A stretch of DNA of 64,000 bases, taken from positions 1-64,000 of the forward strand of contig NZ_JAAVVB010000008.1 in assembly GCF_018449775.1 (NCBI RefSeq). The letters are read 5' to 3'. Each line of letters begins with the position of its first letter. The stretch's first letter is position 1. The notes beneath the pieces were generated by a model. It saw only the letters and a program-made list of their open reading frames with translations. It searched no databases and was not told the origin of the DNA. Both the position numbers and the translations under genes were made by a program. Positions 55,114 to 63,539 of the stretch are shown here, piece by piece. The stretch is from Mucilaginibacter sp. dw_454. Lineage in GTDB: Bacteria; Bacteroidota; Bacteroidia; Sphingobacteriales; Sphingobacteriaceae.

Positions 55114-55331
55114 TATTTCTTTCTTAAAAATTCGGTACGTAATACAATGCTCATTCCGTCAATCTTGCAATCTACCTCTTCGTCATTATCCGTAAGGCGG
55201 ATTTTTTTAACCGTAGTGCCTTGTTTAATGGTGGTACCACCACCTTTTACCTTAAGGCTTTTGATAACCGTTACCGAGTCGCCATCATGCAATTGGTTAC
55301 CGTTGCTATCCTTTACTATTAATTCGTCCAT
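55113..55331 (-). CDS. PhnA/YjdM-like zinc-ribbon-less PhnA domain protein
   Basis: A 72-residue protein starting MDELIVKDSNGNQLHDGD, with the PhnA C-terminal domain (VTVIKSLKVKGGG, a TTIKQGTTVKKIRL stretch, VDCKIDGMSIVLRTEFLRK). I chose this ATG because the longer frame to 55535 translates an intergenic repeat, and a -7 box lies 24 bp upstream of this ATG. The N-terminal zinc ribbon of full-length YjdM is absent, which is common in short PhnA proteins. Despite the name, no link to phosphonate use is established. Confidence 0.88.
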   Translation of the reverse strand: MDELIVKDSNGNQLHDGDSVTVIKSLKVKGGGTTIKQGTTVKKIRLTDNDEEVDCKIDGMSIVLRTEFLRKK

Positions 55332-55354
55332 TGTTGTTATTTCGGCGCAAGTTA

Positions 55355-55362
55355 CAAACTTA
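55355..55362 (-). promoter_or_regulatory. Putative -7 promoter box for phnA
   Basis: The minus strand reads TAAGTTTG, a full match to TAnnTTTG, 24 bp upstream of the chosen ATG. A CTTG lies 22 bp further upstream, 3 bp off the usual 19-bp spacing. It supports the short start for phnA. Confidence 0.45.
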
Positions 55363-55458
55363 TAATCAGACAGGCTGACAACTACAAGCATATCCCCCAT
55401 ATTGAGGTCGCGGGGCAGTTTCTGGATGCTTTGTTGTGGTAGATGTAAGAAAAATATT

Positions 55459-55533
55459 GTCATTGCTGAGCGTAGCGTGGCAATCGCGAACTTTGCAGCG
55501 TGCGATTGCTTCGTCGTTCCTCCTCGCAATGAC
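55459..55533. repeat. GTCATTGCGAG-type intergenic repeat
   Basis: Starts GTCATTGCTGAGCGTAGCGTGGCAATCG and ends CGTTCCTCCTCGCAATGAC, with the internal core GTGCGATTGCTTCGTCG. It shares these blocks with the copies at 63440-63531, 56350-56426 and 45284-45379. It is palindromic at the ends and separates the SGNH hydrolase from phnA. Confidence 0.85.
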
Positions 55534-55542
55534 AAAAAGCTC

Positions 55543-56307
55543 TTACCTCACCACCTTCGCAATCGCTTTACCCCAAAACTCACCCAGCGCTACTGCACCT
55601 TTTGGATTTGGATGGAGGAAGAAAACACCCTGGCGGCCATTTTCGTGCTGCAAGTCGGTCTCCGCATTTTTCTTGAAATAATTAAAGGCTTTGGTATCGC
55701 CAACAAATACCTGCTTCGGATTGGTGGCTTTATAATCGGCTACCAGTTTGTCCATAGCCGGAATATAGGTTTGCAAGCGGGTTAAACCTTCCTGCAGATA
55801 CATGGAACCATTGTAAGTATTGGGGCTATACCAGATAGGATGCTGAATGATCACCTTACTGCCCGGGAAATCTTTTAGTAGCTGGTCGATGATGATTTTC
55901 AGGTTAGTGCGGTAATCATCTACCGAAACCGGCGCACCGTGCGTGCCATGCATAGCGCTGTCATTAGTGCCAATTTTTATAGAGAACAATAGTTGCGCAT
56001 TTTGATTGCCGAATGCTTTAGCTGCAGCCTCGGCATCTATAAATGCTTTAGTGCCGGGCAGCCAATCAAGCGTGGTGTAACCGCTGTGGCCCTGGTTAGA
56101 AAAATCGACTTTACCAAAACCGGCTTCGGCATGCAGATAGTTAGCGCAAATCACCGGCGGGGCCTGGGTATCCCTATCAGGCAAACCTGCCCCGTAAGTA
56201 ATGCTATCGCCGATGAACACAATGTTAAGATCCTTTTTGTCTTTGAACAGGGTAAAACTGCTTAGCAGGATTGTGGCTATAAGCAGCAGGGATGCTTTGA
56301 TTTTCAT
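55543..56307 (-). CDS. Secreted SGNH/GDSL-family hydrolase
   Basis: A 254-residue protein from the ATG before KIKASLL. The longer frame to 56433 enters an intergenic repeat and is not used. A signal peptide (about residues 1-20) precedes the SGNH core: block I NIVFIGDSITYGAG carries the nucleophile Ser, GHSGYTTLDW the Gly block, IKIGTNDS the Asn block, and FFLHPNPKG the Asp/His block region (His in LHPN). Members cleave acetyl or other esters from carbohydrates or lipids. The substrate is unknown. It is flanked by repeats and appears to be a single-gene unit. Confidence 0.9.
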   Translation of the reverse strand: MKIKASLLLIATILLSSFTLFKDKKDLNIVFIGDSITYGAGLPDRDTQAPPVICANYLHAEAGFGKVDFSNQGHSGYTTLDWLPGTKAFIDAEAAAKAFGNQNAQLLFSIKIGTNDSAMHGTHGAPVSVDDYRTNLKIIIDQLLKDFPGSKVIIQHPIWYSPNTYNGSMYLQEGLTRLQTYIPAMDKLVADYKATNPKQVFVGDTKAFNYFKKNAETDLQHENGRQGVFFLHPNPKGAVALGEFWGKAIAKVVR

Positions 56308-56349
56308 TAATGTTGGTGTAATTGGTGATGCAATATACGAAACCTGTTT

Positions 56350-56426
56350 GTCATTCCGAGCGGAGCGTGGCAATCGCACGCGTGCACCCGTTCTCCTTGC
56401 GATTGCCACGCTCCGCTCGCAATGAC
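56350..56426. repeat. GTCATTGCGAG-type intergenic repeat, near-perfect palindrome
   Basis: GTCATTCCGAGCGGAGCGTGGCAATCGCA and its near-complement TGCGATTGCCACGCTCCGCTCGCAATGAC face each other around a short spacer. This gives an almost complete 29-bp stem upstream of the SGNH hydrolase gene. Confidence 0.85.
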
Positions 56427-56441
56427 AGTACAACTTGAAAC

Positions 56442-56470
56442 AAAAAAAGCCCCGCTAACGCGAGGCTCTT
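56442..56470 (-). terminator. Intrinsic terminator of the pyruvate dehydrogenase beta gene
   Basis: The minus strand reads AAGAGCCTCGCGTTAGCGGGGCTTTTTTTG: a stem of 7-10 bp including one G-T pair, a GTTA loop and seven Ts. It sits 24 bp after the stop codon. Confidence 0.8.
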
Positions 56471-56493
56471 CTTAAATATCTATTCTTTACCAA

Positions 56494-57477
56494 TTATTTG
56501 GTAACGTACAATACTTCTTTTACAGCTTTAATAACACGCTCCGGGTTTGGCAGGTACTCCTGGATCAATGTAGGTGCGTAAGGCAACGGAACGTCGCCAC
56601 CCATAATGCGTAATATAGGTGCATCCAGATAATCAAACGCATCTTTTTGTACTTTGAAGGCAATCTCGGTAGCTATAGAGCCTAATGGCCAGCTTTCTTC
56701 AACCAATACTAAACGGTTAGTTTTTTTAACCGAATTGATCACGGTTTCATAATCGATAGGGCGCACGGTGCGCAGGTCGATCACTTCGGCGCTGATGCCT
56801 TCTTTCTCTAACTCTGCAGCGGCAGCGTTAACCACTTTCATGATCTTGCCAAAACCCACCAGGGTAACATCTGTACCTTGTTTGGTTACGGCAGCTTTAC
56901 CTATCTCAATATAATATGTTTCTTCAGGAACAGGGCCTTTATCGCCATACATTAACTCCGACTCCATGAAAATAACCGGATCAGGATCTATGATAGCCGA
57001 TTTTAATAAACCTTTTGCATCGGCTGGGTTTGATGGAACAACCACTTTTAAGCCCGGGCAGTTAGCATACCAATTTTCGAAACACTGGCTGTGCTGCGAG
57101 CTTAGCATACCTGCGTTACCGGTAGGGCCGCGGAATACAATAGGAACAGAAAACTGACCGCCACTCATTGACATGATCTTGGCAGCGCCATTAATCACCT
57201 GGTCTATAGCAACCAGCGAAAAGTTAAAAGTCATGAACTCAATAATTGGTTTCAAACCATTCATGGCCGAACCAATGCCGATACCGGCAAAACCTAACTC
57301 AGAGATTGGCGTATCAATAACGCGTTTTGCTCCAAACTCATCTAACATGCCCTGGCTAACTTTGTAGGCACCGTTATATTCGGCAACCTCTTCGCCCATC
57401 AGGTATATATTTTCGTCGGTACGCATCTCTTCTTGCATTGCTTCGCGAAGCGCTTCTCTGAATTGTATTTCTCTCAT
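56494..57477 (-). CDS. pdhB: Pyruvate dehydrogenase E1 component, beta subunit
   Basis: A 327-residue TPP-dependent dehydrogenase subunit. REIQFREALREAMQEEM, the MGEEVAEYNGAYKVSQG TPP-contact segment, and the FMTFNFSLVAIDQVINGAAK stretch are typical of PdhB. GPTGNAGMLSSQHSQ and DLRTVRPIDYETV follow. With the alpha subunit (not in this window) it decarboxylates pyruvate and acetylates lipoyl E2. In Bacteroidota the beta gene is often solitary, as here. It has its own well-formed promoter and terminator. Confidence 0.95.
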   Translation of the reverse strand: MREIQFREALREAMQEEMRTDENIYLMGEEVAEYNGAYKVSQGMLDEFGAKRVIDTPISELGFAGIGIGSAMNGLKPIIEFMTFNFSLVAIDQVINGAAKIMSMSGGQFSVPIVFRGPTGNAGMLSSQHSQCFENWYANCPGLKVVVPSNPADAKGLLKSAIIDPDPVIFMESELMYGDKGPVPEETYYIEIGKAAVTKQGTDVTLVGFGKIMKVVNAAAAELEKEGISAEVIDLRTVRPIDYETVINSVKKTNRLVLVEESWPLGSIATEIAFKVQKDAFDYLDAPILRIMGGDVPLPYAPTLIQEYLPNPERVIKAVKEVLYVTK

Positions 57478-57511
57478 CGTATGTTTTTAATAAATGATGC
57501 TTTAGCAGGCG

Positions 57512-57542
57512 CAAATATAAGCACTAATGTGTGATTTGCAAT
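57512..57542 (-). promoter_or_regulatory. Bacteroidota-type sigma promoter of pdhB
   Basis: On the minus strand ATTG (57539-57542), exactly 19 bp, then TATATTTG (57512-57519). This agrees with the -33 TTG and -7 TAnnTTTG consensus and spacing. Initiation near 57505 would give a leader of about 28 nt. Confidence 0.75.
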
Positions 57543-57600
57543 TGTGCCCTTATGTAATGTTTTATGTTACAATTGGTCAACAAATTATGGCGTTACCTTC

Positions 57601-57670
57601 GGCCCAGTCCGCTATCGGGCGGATCATACTGCGCAGGCCTTATCCGCCTTTAGGCGGACGGTATCCGCTA
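57601..57670. repeat. CCGCC/GGCGG hairpin repeat
   Basis: Nested inverted repeats: GTCCGC...GCGGAT at 57608-57624 and TCCGCCTttaGGCGGA near 57643-57658, with a shared CAGGCCTTATCC-type spacer. It fills part of the gap between the divergent pdhB and TlpA-like genes. It looks like another dispersed intergenic element. Confidence 0.6.
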
Positions 57671-57755
57671 CAATCCTTAACGCGTAGATTCATCAGCACA
57701 ACAAGCCTTTGTTTTTTAAACACAATAACCTAACTTCGGTTTACAAAACCTGATC

Positions 57756-58892
57756 ATGACCAGACATTTCTTCAAAACTTTAGCGTTAGCCCTTTGCTTG
57801 TTAACTGCTTTTACAGCCAAGGCTCAAAGAGAAATTGTTCAAAGGGCGATTGATAAAATTGCGGCCATCAAAAATATCAGTTATAACGATTTAGAAAATG
57901 GTGTCGATTTTTTTGGTGGCGACATTCATTATAAAAGTCGTTTAAGTTTATACGGACAAAAGGACAACACTTTTCAAGCTTATTTAGTTGATGATCAACA
58001 CGGCAACCACAAATTCAGGAACATTTTTGACGGGCAGAAGCGTTTAGATCTTGATTTTAAGGATAGCACTTATACCATTTCTGATCCGCAGAATAGATCA
58101 TGGATATCTCCCTTACATGTGTTAGTATCAACCTTAAAAGAAGCGTTAGCTAAAAGTAGCTATGCGGTTACACAGATGACAGACAGCTCCCTTAATAAAA
58201 CGCGCTGTTATCATATATTGGTTGCATCGGTCGACCCCGTAAAAAACACCTACTTCAGATATCATCTGTTTATCGCGAAAAACAATGATCTCATATTGGG
58301 TTACATAGAGGACAGTAGAGCAGAATTGTCGAAAGGAGGCCTGTCGCTGGGAATTGTCTCACAAAAGATCAGCCATGTTTTTTCTGACATTCATATTTTT
58401 TCAGACAATCAAAAAAGCCTGGTAACGCTAGATGTACCGCCGGGCTTTAAGCCCGAAAAAAAATTGCCCCTGCTTTCAAAAGGCACCATCGCTCCGCAAT
58501 GGGCCTTAACCTCAACCGAAGGCAAGAAACTATCTCTGGCTGAATTAAAAGGTAAAGTCGTTTTAATGGAGTTTACTTTTAACGGATGCCCTGCTTGTAT
58601 GCTGGCACTGCCGGTATTAGAGAAAATGCGCAAAAAATATGATGGCACCGATGTAGCAATAGTATCGGTAAACTTTTTGGACACCAGGGAAGCAGTGGCT
58701 AAGTTTATCAAAAACAATAAAGTAACAAGCCCAATTTATATCGATGGCAGGCCGTTGTCAAAAATATACCAGGTAAGCGCGGGTCCGTCGTTTTATTTGA
58801 TCAACAAAAAAGGCGAAATTGACTGGACATCTGAAGGCTTTTTCGAAGACTTTGATAGTAAGGTGACAGCGAGTATTGAGGCGTTGCGATAA
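57756..58892 (+). CDS. Secreted TlpA-like thioredoxin-fold protein
   Basis: A 378-residue protein with a signal peptide (cleavage after TAKA, residue 22-23). The first about 240 residues form a beta-rich domain of unknown function, similar in layout to outer-membrane lipoprotein-sorting-like folds. The C-terminal TlpA domain has PQWALTSTEGKKLSLAELKG, the redox motif CPAC in FNGCPACMLALPVLEK, and a cis-Pro region GPSFYLINKKGE. It probably reduces disulfides in the periplasm. It stands alone between two repeat-containing gaps. Confidence 0.9.
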   Translation: MTRHFFKTLALALCLLTAFTAKAQREIVQRAIDKIAAIKNISYNDLENGVDFFGGDIHYKSRLSLYGQKDNTFQAYLVDDQHGNHKFRNIFDGQKRLDLDFKDSTYTISDPQNRSWISPLHVLVSTLKEALAKSSYAVTQMTDSSLNKTRCYHILVASVDPVKNTYFRYHLFIAKNNDLILGYIEDSRAELSKGGLSLGIVSQKISHVFSDIHIFSDNQKSLVTLDVPPGFKPEKKLPLLSKGTIAPQWALTSTEGKKLSLAELKGKVVLMEFTFNGCPACMLALPVLEKMRKKYDGTDVAIVSVNFLDTREAVAKFIKNNKVTSPIYIDGRPLSKIYQVSAGPSFYLINKKGEIDWTSEGFFEDFDSKVTASIEALR

Positions 58893-58936
58893 CCAGCATC
58901 ATAAGCGGTCTGCTTTAATCTGATTTTCGTTGTTTT

Positions 58937-59039
58937 GTCATCCTGAGCGAGAGCGAAGGATCTTATAAAAGCGACAAATAAACCTCAGGCAAATGGTACT
59001 ACAATGCGTATAAGATTCTTCGCTGCCGCTCAGAATGAC
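58937..59039. repeat. GTCATCCTGAGCG-type intergenic repeat
   Basis: GTCATCCTGAGCGAGAGCGAAGGATCTTAT at the left faces ATAAGATTCTTCGCTGCCGCTCAGAATGAC at the right, an imperfect 30-bp inverted repeat. This is a different dispersed family from the GTCATTGCGAG copies. Confidence 0.85.
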
Positions 59040-59051
59040 AATATAAAACAG

Positions 59052-59080
59052 AAAGAGCCCCGATATGATCGGGACTCTTC
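59052..59080 (-). terminator. Terminator between the TlpA-like gene and the subtilase
   Basis: A stem of AGAGcCCCGAT and ATCGGGaCTCT (with G-T pairs) around a short loop lies 24 bp after the subtilase stop. The minus strand continues TTTCTGTTTT. It may also serve the convergent plus-strand gene. Confidence 0.7.
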
Positions 59081-59103
59081 TCGTATAACGTTGGGAATAA
59101 TTA

Positions 59104-60747
59104 TTATCCTTTATGTTCGCCTTTTAACTTTGAAGCTATCTGTAAAGCGTTATAAGCATTTACAACACCGCCGGTTTTGCTCAGCGTGGTAAAATCAACT
59201 TTCTCGTCTTTGGTGCCTGGTTTAATTACCATAACACCGCTGGTAGGCGTTGCAGATTGCAGGATAACCTGTTTCAATTGTTTAGCGCTCAGGTTTGGAT
59301 AATACTCCAACACCAAAGCAGCAATACCGGCAGTAATTGGCGATGCAAAGCTGGTACCATCAGCCGTGTTAAACTCGGCGTTCAAATCAATTGAAGTTAC
59401 TTTTACGCCCGGTGCAAATACGTCAACATTCTTTTTACCGTAATTGCTGAAAGTAGCAGCAAGTGCTTCGTCAGGTTTAGCGCTTGAAGCACCAACTGAG
59501 ATCACGTTATCGCCATCGGTTTGTGAACCATCTGCAAAAGTATCATTAGGATATGAAGGTTTTTCATCAACATTCTCGCCATCGTTACCTGCGGCCTGTA
59601 CCAGTAGCACGTCATGGTCGGCAGCATATTTAAACGCAGCGTCAACCCATTCTTTATGCGGAGAGATCTTTTTACCGAAGCTCATGTTTACCACCCGGGC
59701 ACCATGGTCAACCGCAAAACGGATAGCGTTTGAGATATCTTTATCGTACTCATCGCCATTAGGCACACCTTTAATGCTCATAATGCGCACATTGTCTGCC
59801 ACGCCGTCAATACCGTAACCATTACCGCGGATAGCGCCAATTAAACCGGCCACGCCTGTACCGTGCGATGCATCGGCATTGGTCAGCACGTTGTTACCGT
59901 AAGGCTTGCCATCCTGTACATCAGGATTGTCGCCAACAATTTTTTGGCGGGCAGTCAGGTCCGGGTTAACATCATTATTCAACTTAGCCAGGTATTCGCT
60001 AAATTCTTTAATCACGTGGCTGTTATCGCCATCAACCTGTCCAAACATTTGCATCCAGATGCCTTTACTTTGTTGAACGGTGTCATTAGCCGTTGGCGAG
60101 ATCTTAGCCAGGTCATCTTTAGTAAACGTTGCTGATGGTGTCAGTTTCAATTCTTTTTTGATGTAGCCGCTGGTAGCCATTAATGCATTCATCATCGGGC
60201 TTAATTGTTGCAGCTCGGTGCTTGATTTACCTACGGTAGCATCATGCGTTTCTTTAACTTTCAACCAATAAGCATATTCTTTTTCGCCACCTGCAGGGGC
60301 CGCCGTAACGCCTTCATACTTTGGTTTAAGGCGATTGTATTCGCGCACCTCTTCGGTAGTTTCGGTAAAATCAACCTTTCCGCCCGGGCCGCCCAGGAAA
60401 TCCCAGCCATGCACGTCATCTACAAATCCGTCATGATCATCGTCTTTTCCGTTGTTTGGAATCTCTTTAGGGTTTACCCAAAGGATGCTTTTTAAATCGG
60501 TTTGATTGGTATCAATACCGCTATCAATAGTAGCCACCAATACGGTTTTGCTTTTCTTACCTTTTACAAAGGTATAAGCATTATTCAGGCTGATGCCGTA
60601 ATAGCCGTCGGCTTTCAGATCCATGATGTGCCAGTTTTTTGGCAGGTCGGCAACGGGTGCAGGTGCGGTTTGAGCCGATACGTTCAGGTTTAACAATAAT
60701 GCGCCGGTTAACGCAGACCCAAACAGGTAATTCCGAAAATTATTCAT
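59104..60747 (-). CDS. S8 family subtilisin-like serine peptidase
   Basis: A 547-residue exported protease with a signal peptide (about 1-26). The catalytic triad is visible: Asp75 in ATIDSGIDT, His near residue 294 in ADASHGTGVAG, and Ser near 464 in GTSFASPITAG. About 200 residues between the Asp and His motifs are an insertion not found in basic subtilisins. No C-terminal sorting domain is present, so it is likely periplasmic or secreted. It is a single-gene unit with a terminator downstream. Confidence 0.94.
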   Translation of the reverse strand: MNNFRNYLFGSALTGALLLNLNVSAQTAPAPVADLPKNWHIMDLKADGYYGISLNNAYTFVKGKKSKTVLVATIDSGIDTNQTDLKSILWVNPKEIPNNGKDDDHDGFVDDVHGWDFLGGPGGKVDFTETTEEVREYNRLKPKYEGVTAAPAGGEKEYAYWLKVKETHDATVGKSSTELQQLSPMMNALMATSGYIKKELKLTPSATFTKDDLAKISPTANDTVQQSKGIWMQMFGQVDGDNSHVIKEFSEYLAKLNNDVNPDLTARQKIVGDNPDVQDGKPYGNNVLTNADASHGTGVAGLIGAIRGNGYGIDGVADNVRIMSIKGVPNGDEYDKDISNAIRFAVDHGARVVNMSFGKKISPHKEWVDAAFKYAADHDVLLVQAAGNDGENVDEKPSYPNDTFADGSQTDGDNVISVGASSAKPDEALAATFSNYGKKNVDVFAPGVKVTSIDLNAEFNTADGTSFASPITAGIAALVLEYYPNLSAKQLKQVILQSATPTSGVMVIKPGTKDEKVDFTTLSKTGGVVNAYNALQIASKLKGEHKG

Positions 60748-61169
60748 GTATTTAAATTTTGTGTAAGATAATTAAAAAATAATTCACCCAAAGCAAGGTG
60801 AGGTTTAGAACGCTTAACCGGGGCAATTGTTACCAGCATTGCAAATTATACTTTGGCTGCCACACGTAACGTTATTGTTATCTGCAGGTAAACGTTTCTG
60901 GCGGCCGGCTACATCCGGGCGTTTAGTGCGTATATTTGTATGTATAACGAAAGGTAACACATCTTTAAAGGCAATATATCAGCTTACTCCCACTGCCTAC
61001 AAACGCTTTTTATTCATAATCAGCGGGTTGCAAACAGCGATGTTAAAAATGTTTGTATGTTGAAAACTTAATTGCCTTATGGGTGCTTTTTACTGTAATT
61101 TAAACTCAGCTAAAGTTTAGCAGTCATATTAAAAAGTGATGGTTAAACCGTGTTCTTAAACTCTAATGA
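60748..61169. other. Divergent intergenic region between the subtilase and TPR genes
   Basis: No gene is supported in these 422 bp. A plus-strand -7-like box (TATATTTG at 60931-60938) lacks a TTG at the -33 distance and would give a 230-nt leader for the TPR gene, so it is not called. A 78-codon plus-strand frame at 60827-61063 has no recognisable product. Confidence 0.5.
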
Positions 61170-62573
61170 ATGGAAGACGAATTTGAATTTGGTTTTACCG
61201 AGGACCCAAAATTTTCGGTAGAACGGTACGAGGAGATGATTAGAAATCACGACCAGTACTTTTTTGATGCCCAGGCGTTTGAGAACATTATCGATTACTA
61301 CATCGAAAAAAACGACCCCGCCAAGGCCTTACAGGTAGCAGAATATGCTACCAATCAACATCCCTTTGCTGCTGTATTTTTAATTAAGCAGGCTCAGCTA
61401 TTGGCCATTACCAATCGTACAGATGCGGCTTTTAATGCGCTCGATAAAGCGGCTATGCTCGAAGCTTCGGATGCGGATATTTATATTATTCGCGGTAATA
61501 TGTTTGAAAGCATGGAGCGTTTTGCCGAGGCTTTAGAGAACTACGAAAAAGCCCTGGAGCTTGCCGAAGAAACCGACGAGATATTATTGCACATAGCCTA
61601 CGTTTACCAAAATATGGGCGACTATGAAACATCCATTACTTACCTGAAGCTTTGCTTACAGCAAAACATGGAAAACCAGGACGCCCTGTACGAACTGGCT
61701 TTTTGCTATGACGTGTTGGACAATCAGGCAGAAAGCGTACAGTTTTATCAGCAATATATTGATAATGAGCCTTACAGCTACGCCGCCTGGTATAACCTGG
61801 GTAACGCATTCACCAAGCTTGGCCTGTTTGAAAAAGCGATTGATGCTTACGATTATGCCATCCTGATCAAGGATAGCTTTGCATCGGCCTACTTTAATAA
61901 AGGCAACGCACTGGTTAATTTGGAAAAATATGCCGAAGCTATTGAGGTTTACCGCCACACTTTCGAGTATGAGCAACCCAATGCCGATACCTATTGCGCC
62001 ATTGGCGAGTGCTACGAGAAGTTGGAGCAGATGGATGATGCCCGCGCTTTCTACAAAAAATCAGTTAAAATGGACCCTAAGCTGGCCGATGCCTGGTTTG
62101 GTATTGGCGTAACACTTGATTTTGAAGAACGTTATTTTGAAGCTTTACACTTTTACAAAAAAGCCCTGGATATAGACGCACTCAATGCCGACTACTGGTT
62201 TGCCATTGCCGACGCCGAGTATAAACTGGGCCACATGAAAGAAGCCGAAGACGCGTATGAAAAAGTGGTTGAGTTAAATCCTTTGGATATTGATGCCTGG
62301 CTGGACTACTCATCAATCTTGTACGAGGATAAACGCCTGGTAGGCGCTATCGAAATCATATCAGAAGCTATTAAGAACAATCCGGAAGCGGCAGAGCTTT
62401 ATTACCGTATGGTAGCCTACTTGTTTGCCAAAGGCGAATACAACGAGGCGTTAAACTACCTGGAGCTTGCGCTGGGCAGCGATCCTGAAAAACATTACAT
62501 TTTGTTTGATTACTTACCGCAACTACAAGAAAACAAAGTGATACTGGATATCATCAACCGATATTCGAAGTAA
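61170..62573 (+). CDS. Tetratricopeptide repeat protein
   Basis: A 467-residue cytoplasmic protein almost wholly made of TPR units; about ten are visible, such as AEALENYEKALELAEE, ASAYFNKGNALVNLEKYAEA, YEKLEQMDDARAFYKKSVK and AEDAYEKVVELNPLD. The acidic start MEDEFEFGFTEDPKF has no signal peptide. TPR proteins act as protein-binding scaffolds; the partner is unknown. It ends with a strong terminator 15 bp after the stop, so it is not co-transcribed with comA. Confidence 0.93.
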   Translation: MEDEFEFGFTEDPKFSVERYEEMIRNHDQYFFDAQAFENIIDYYIEKNDPAKALQVAEYATNQHPFAAVFLIKQAQLLAITNRTDAAFNALDKAAMLEASDADIYIIRGNMFESMERFAEALENYEKALELAEETDEILLHIAYVYQNMGDYETSITYLKLCLQQNMENQDALYELAFCYDVLDNQAESVQFYQQYIDNEPYSYAAWYNLGNAFTKLGLFEKAIDAYDYAILIKDSFASAYFNKGNALVNLEKYAEAIEVYRHTFEYEQPNADTYCAIGECYEKLEQMDDARAFYKKSVKMDPKLADAWFGIGVTLDFEERYFEALHFYKKALDIDALNADYWFAIADAEYKLGHMKEAEDAYEKVVELNPLDIDAWLDYSSILYEDKRLVGAIEIISEAIKNNPEAAELYYRMVAYLFAKGEYNEALNYLELALGSDPEKHYILFDYLPQLQENKVILDIINRYSK

Positions 62574-62588
62574 TATTAAGCTAGTATT

Positions 62589-62626
62589 AAAAAAGCTAAA
62601 ACGTTTACCGTTTTAGCTTTTTTTTT
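62589..62626 (+). terminator. Intrinsic terminator of the TPR gene
   Basis: A 15-bp stem (62589-62603 with 62609-62623: AAAAAAGCTAAAACG and its complement), 5-nt loop TTTAC, then a T-run on the plus strand. It lies just after the TPR gene stop. Confidence 0.92.
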
Positions 62627-62666
62627 AAGACTTTTACAGCCGTTTACTACCCCCTCGTTTTTATTT

Positions 62667-63428
62667 ATGAATTACACCATCAACAATCTTCCCGAGCGCA
62701 CGCAAAAACCACGCGATAAAGGCATCACCATGGTAATGGATAAGGGCCTTAGCTTAAGGCAGGTGGAAGATTTTCTAGAAGTTGCAGGCACATATACAGA
62801 TATTGTGAAGCTGGGCTGGGCAACATCATACGTTACACCTAATCTCGATCAAAAAATAAAAATGTACCAGGACGCCGGTATCCCGGTTTATTTTGGAGGA
62901 ACTTTGTTTGAGGCGATGATCGTGCGAGACCAGTTTGATGACTACCGCCGCATTTTAGATAAATACAACCTGCAACACGCCGAAGTATCGGACGGATCAA
63001 TAACTATCGACCATGCCGAAAAGTGTGAATACATTACTAAGCTGGCTAAACAGGTTACCGTAATATCAGAAGTTGGATCAAAGGACGTGCAGAAGATCTT
63101 TGCGCCTTATAAATGGATACAACTGATGAAAGCCGAGTTAGAGGCCGGTTCATGGAAAGTTATTGCCGAGGCCCGCGAGAGCGGCAACGTAGGCATTTAT
63201 CGCGATTCTGGAGAGGTAAGACAAGGTTTGGTGGATGAGATCTTAACACAAATACCCGAAGGCAGCATTATCTGGGAGGCACCGCAAAAAGCGCAGCAGG
63301 TTTGGTTCATCAAATTGATAGGCGCCAACGTAAGCCTGGGCAATATTGCCCCTGCCGATACTATCCCCCTGGAAACTTTAAGATTGGGTATCCGCAGTGA
63401 TACATTTGATCACTTTTTGGGATTGTAA
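62667..63428 (+). CDS. comA: Phosphosulfolactate synthase (ComA family)
   Basis: A 253-residue TIM-barrel protein with ComA signatures: RDKGITMVMDKGLSLRQVED, DIVKLGWATSYV near residues 45-56, GIPVYFGGTLFE, the VSDGSITI strand, ISEVGSKD, and IWEAPQKAQQVWFIKLIG. ComA adds sulfite to phosphoenolpyruvate to form phosphosulfolactate, the first step of coenzyme M synthesis in methanogens and of sulfolactate production in some bacteria. No comB or comC is nearby. In Bacteroidota the product's use is unclear; a sulfonate metabolite or sulfonolipid precursor is possible but unproven. Confidence 0.9.
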   Translation: MNYTINNLPERTQKPRDKGITMVMDKGLSLRQVEDFLEVAGTYTDIVKLGWATSYVTPNLDQKIKMYQDAGIPVYFGGTLFEAMIVRDQFDDYRRILDKYNLQHAEVSDGSITIDHAEKCEYITKLAKQVTVISEVGSKDVQKIFAPYKWIQLMKAELEAGSWKVIAEARESGNVGIYRDSGEVRQGLVDEILTQIPEGSIIWEAPQKAQQVWFIKLIGANVSLGNIAPADTIPLETLRLGIRSDTFDHFLGL

Positions 63429-63439
63429 ATGATTAGATT

Positions 63440-63531
63440 GTCATTGCGAGCGTAGCGTGGCAATCGCAGGGAGAAAAGTACAGCATCACCGGAGCGCGTG
63501 CGATTGCTTCGTCGTTCCTCTTCGCAATGAC
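63440..63531. repeat. GTCATTGCGAG-type intergenic repeat
   Basis: Starts GTCATTGCGAGCGTAGCGTGGCAATCGC and ends CGTTCCTCTTCGCAATGAC, with the internal core GTGCGATTGCTTCGTCG. The outer blocks match the copy at 55459-55533, while the inner spacer differs. It lies between the convergent comA and the last gene. Confidence 0.88.
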
Positions 63532-63539
63532 AGAAAAGT

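Noticed and set aside
60931..60938. Plus-strand TATATTTG box upstream of the TPR gene
   Set aside because: No TTG at the -33 distance and an improbable 230-nt leader.
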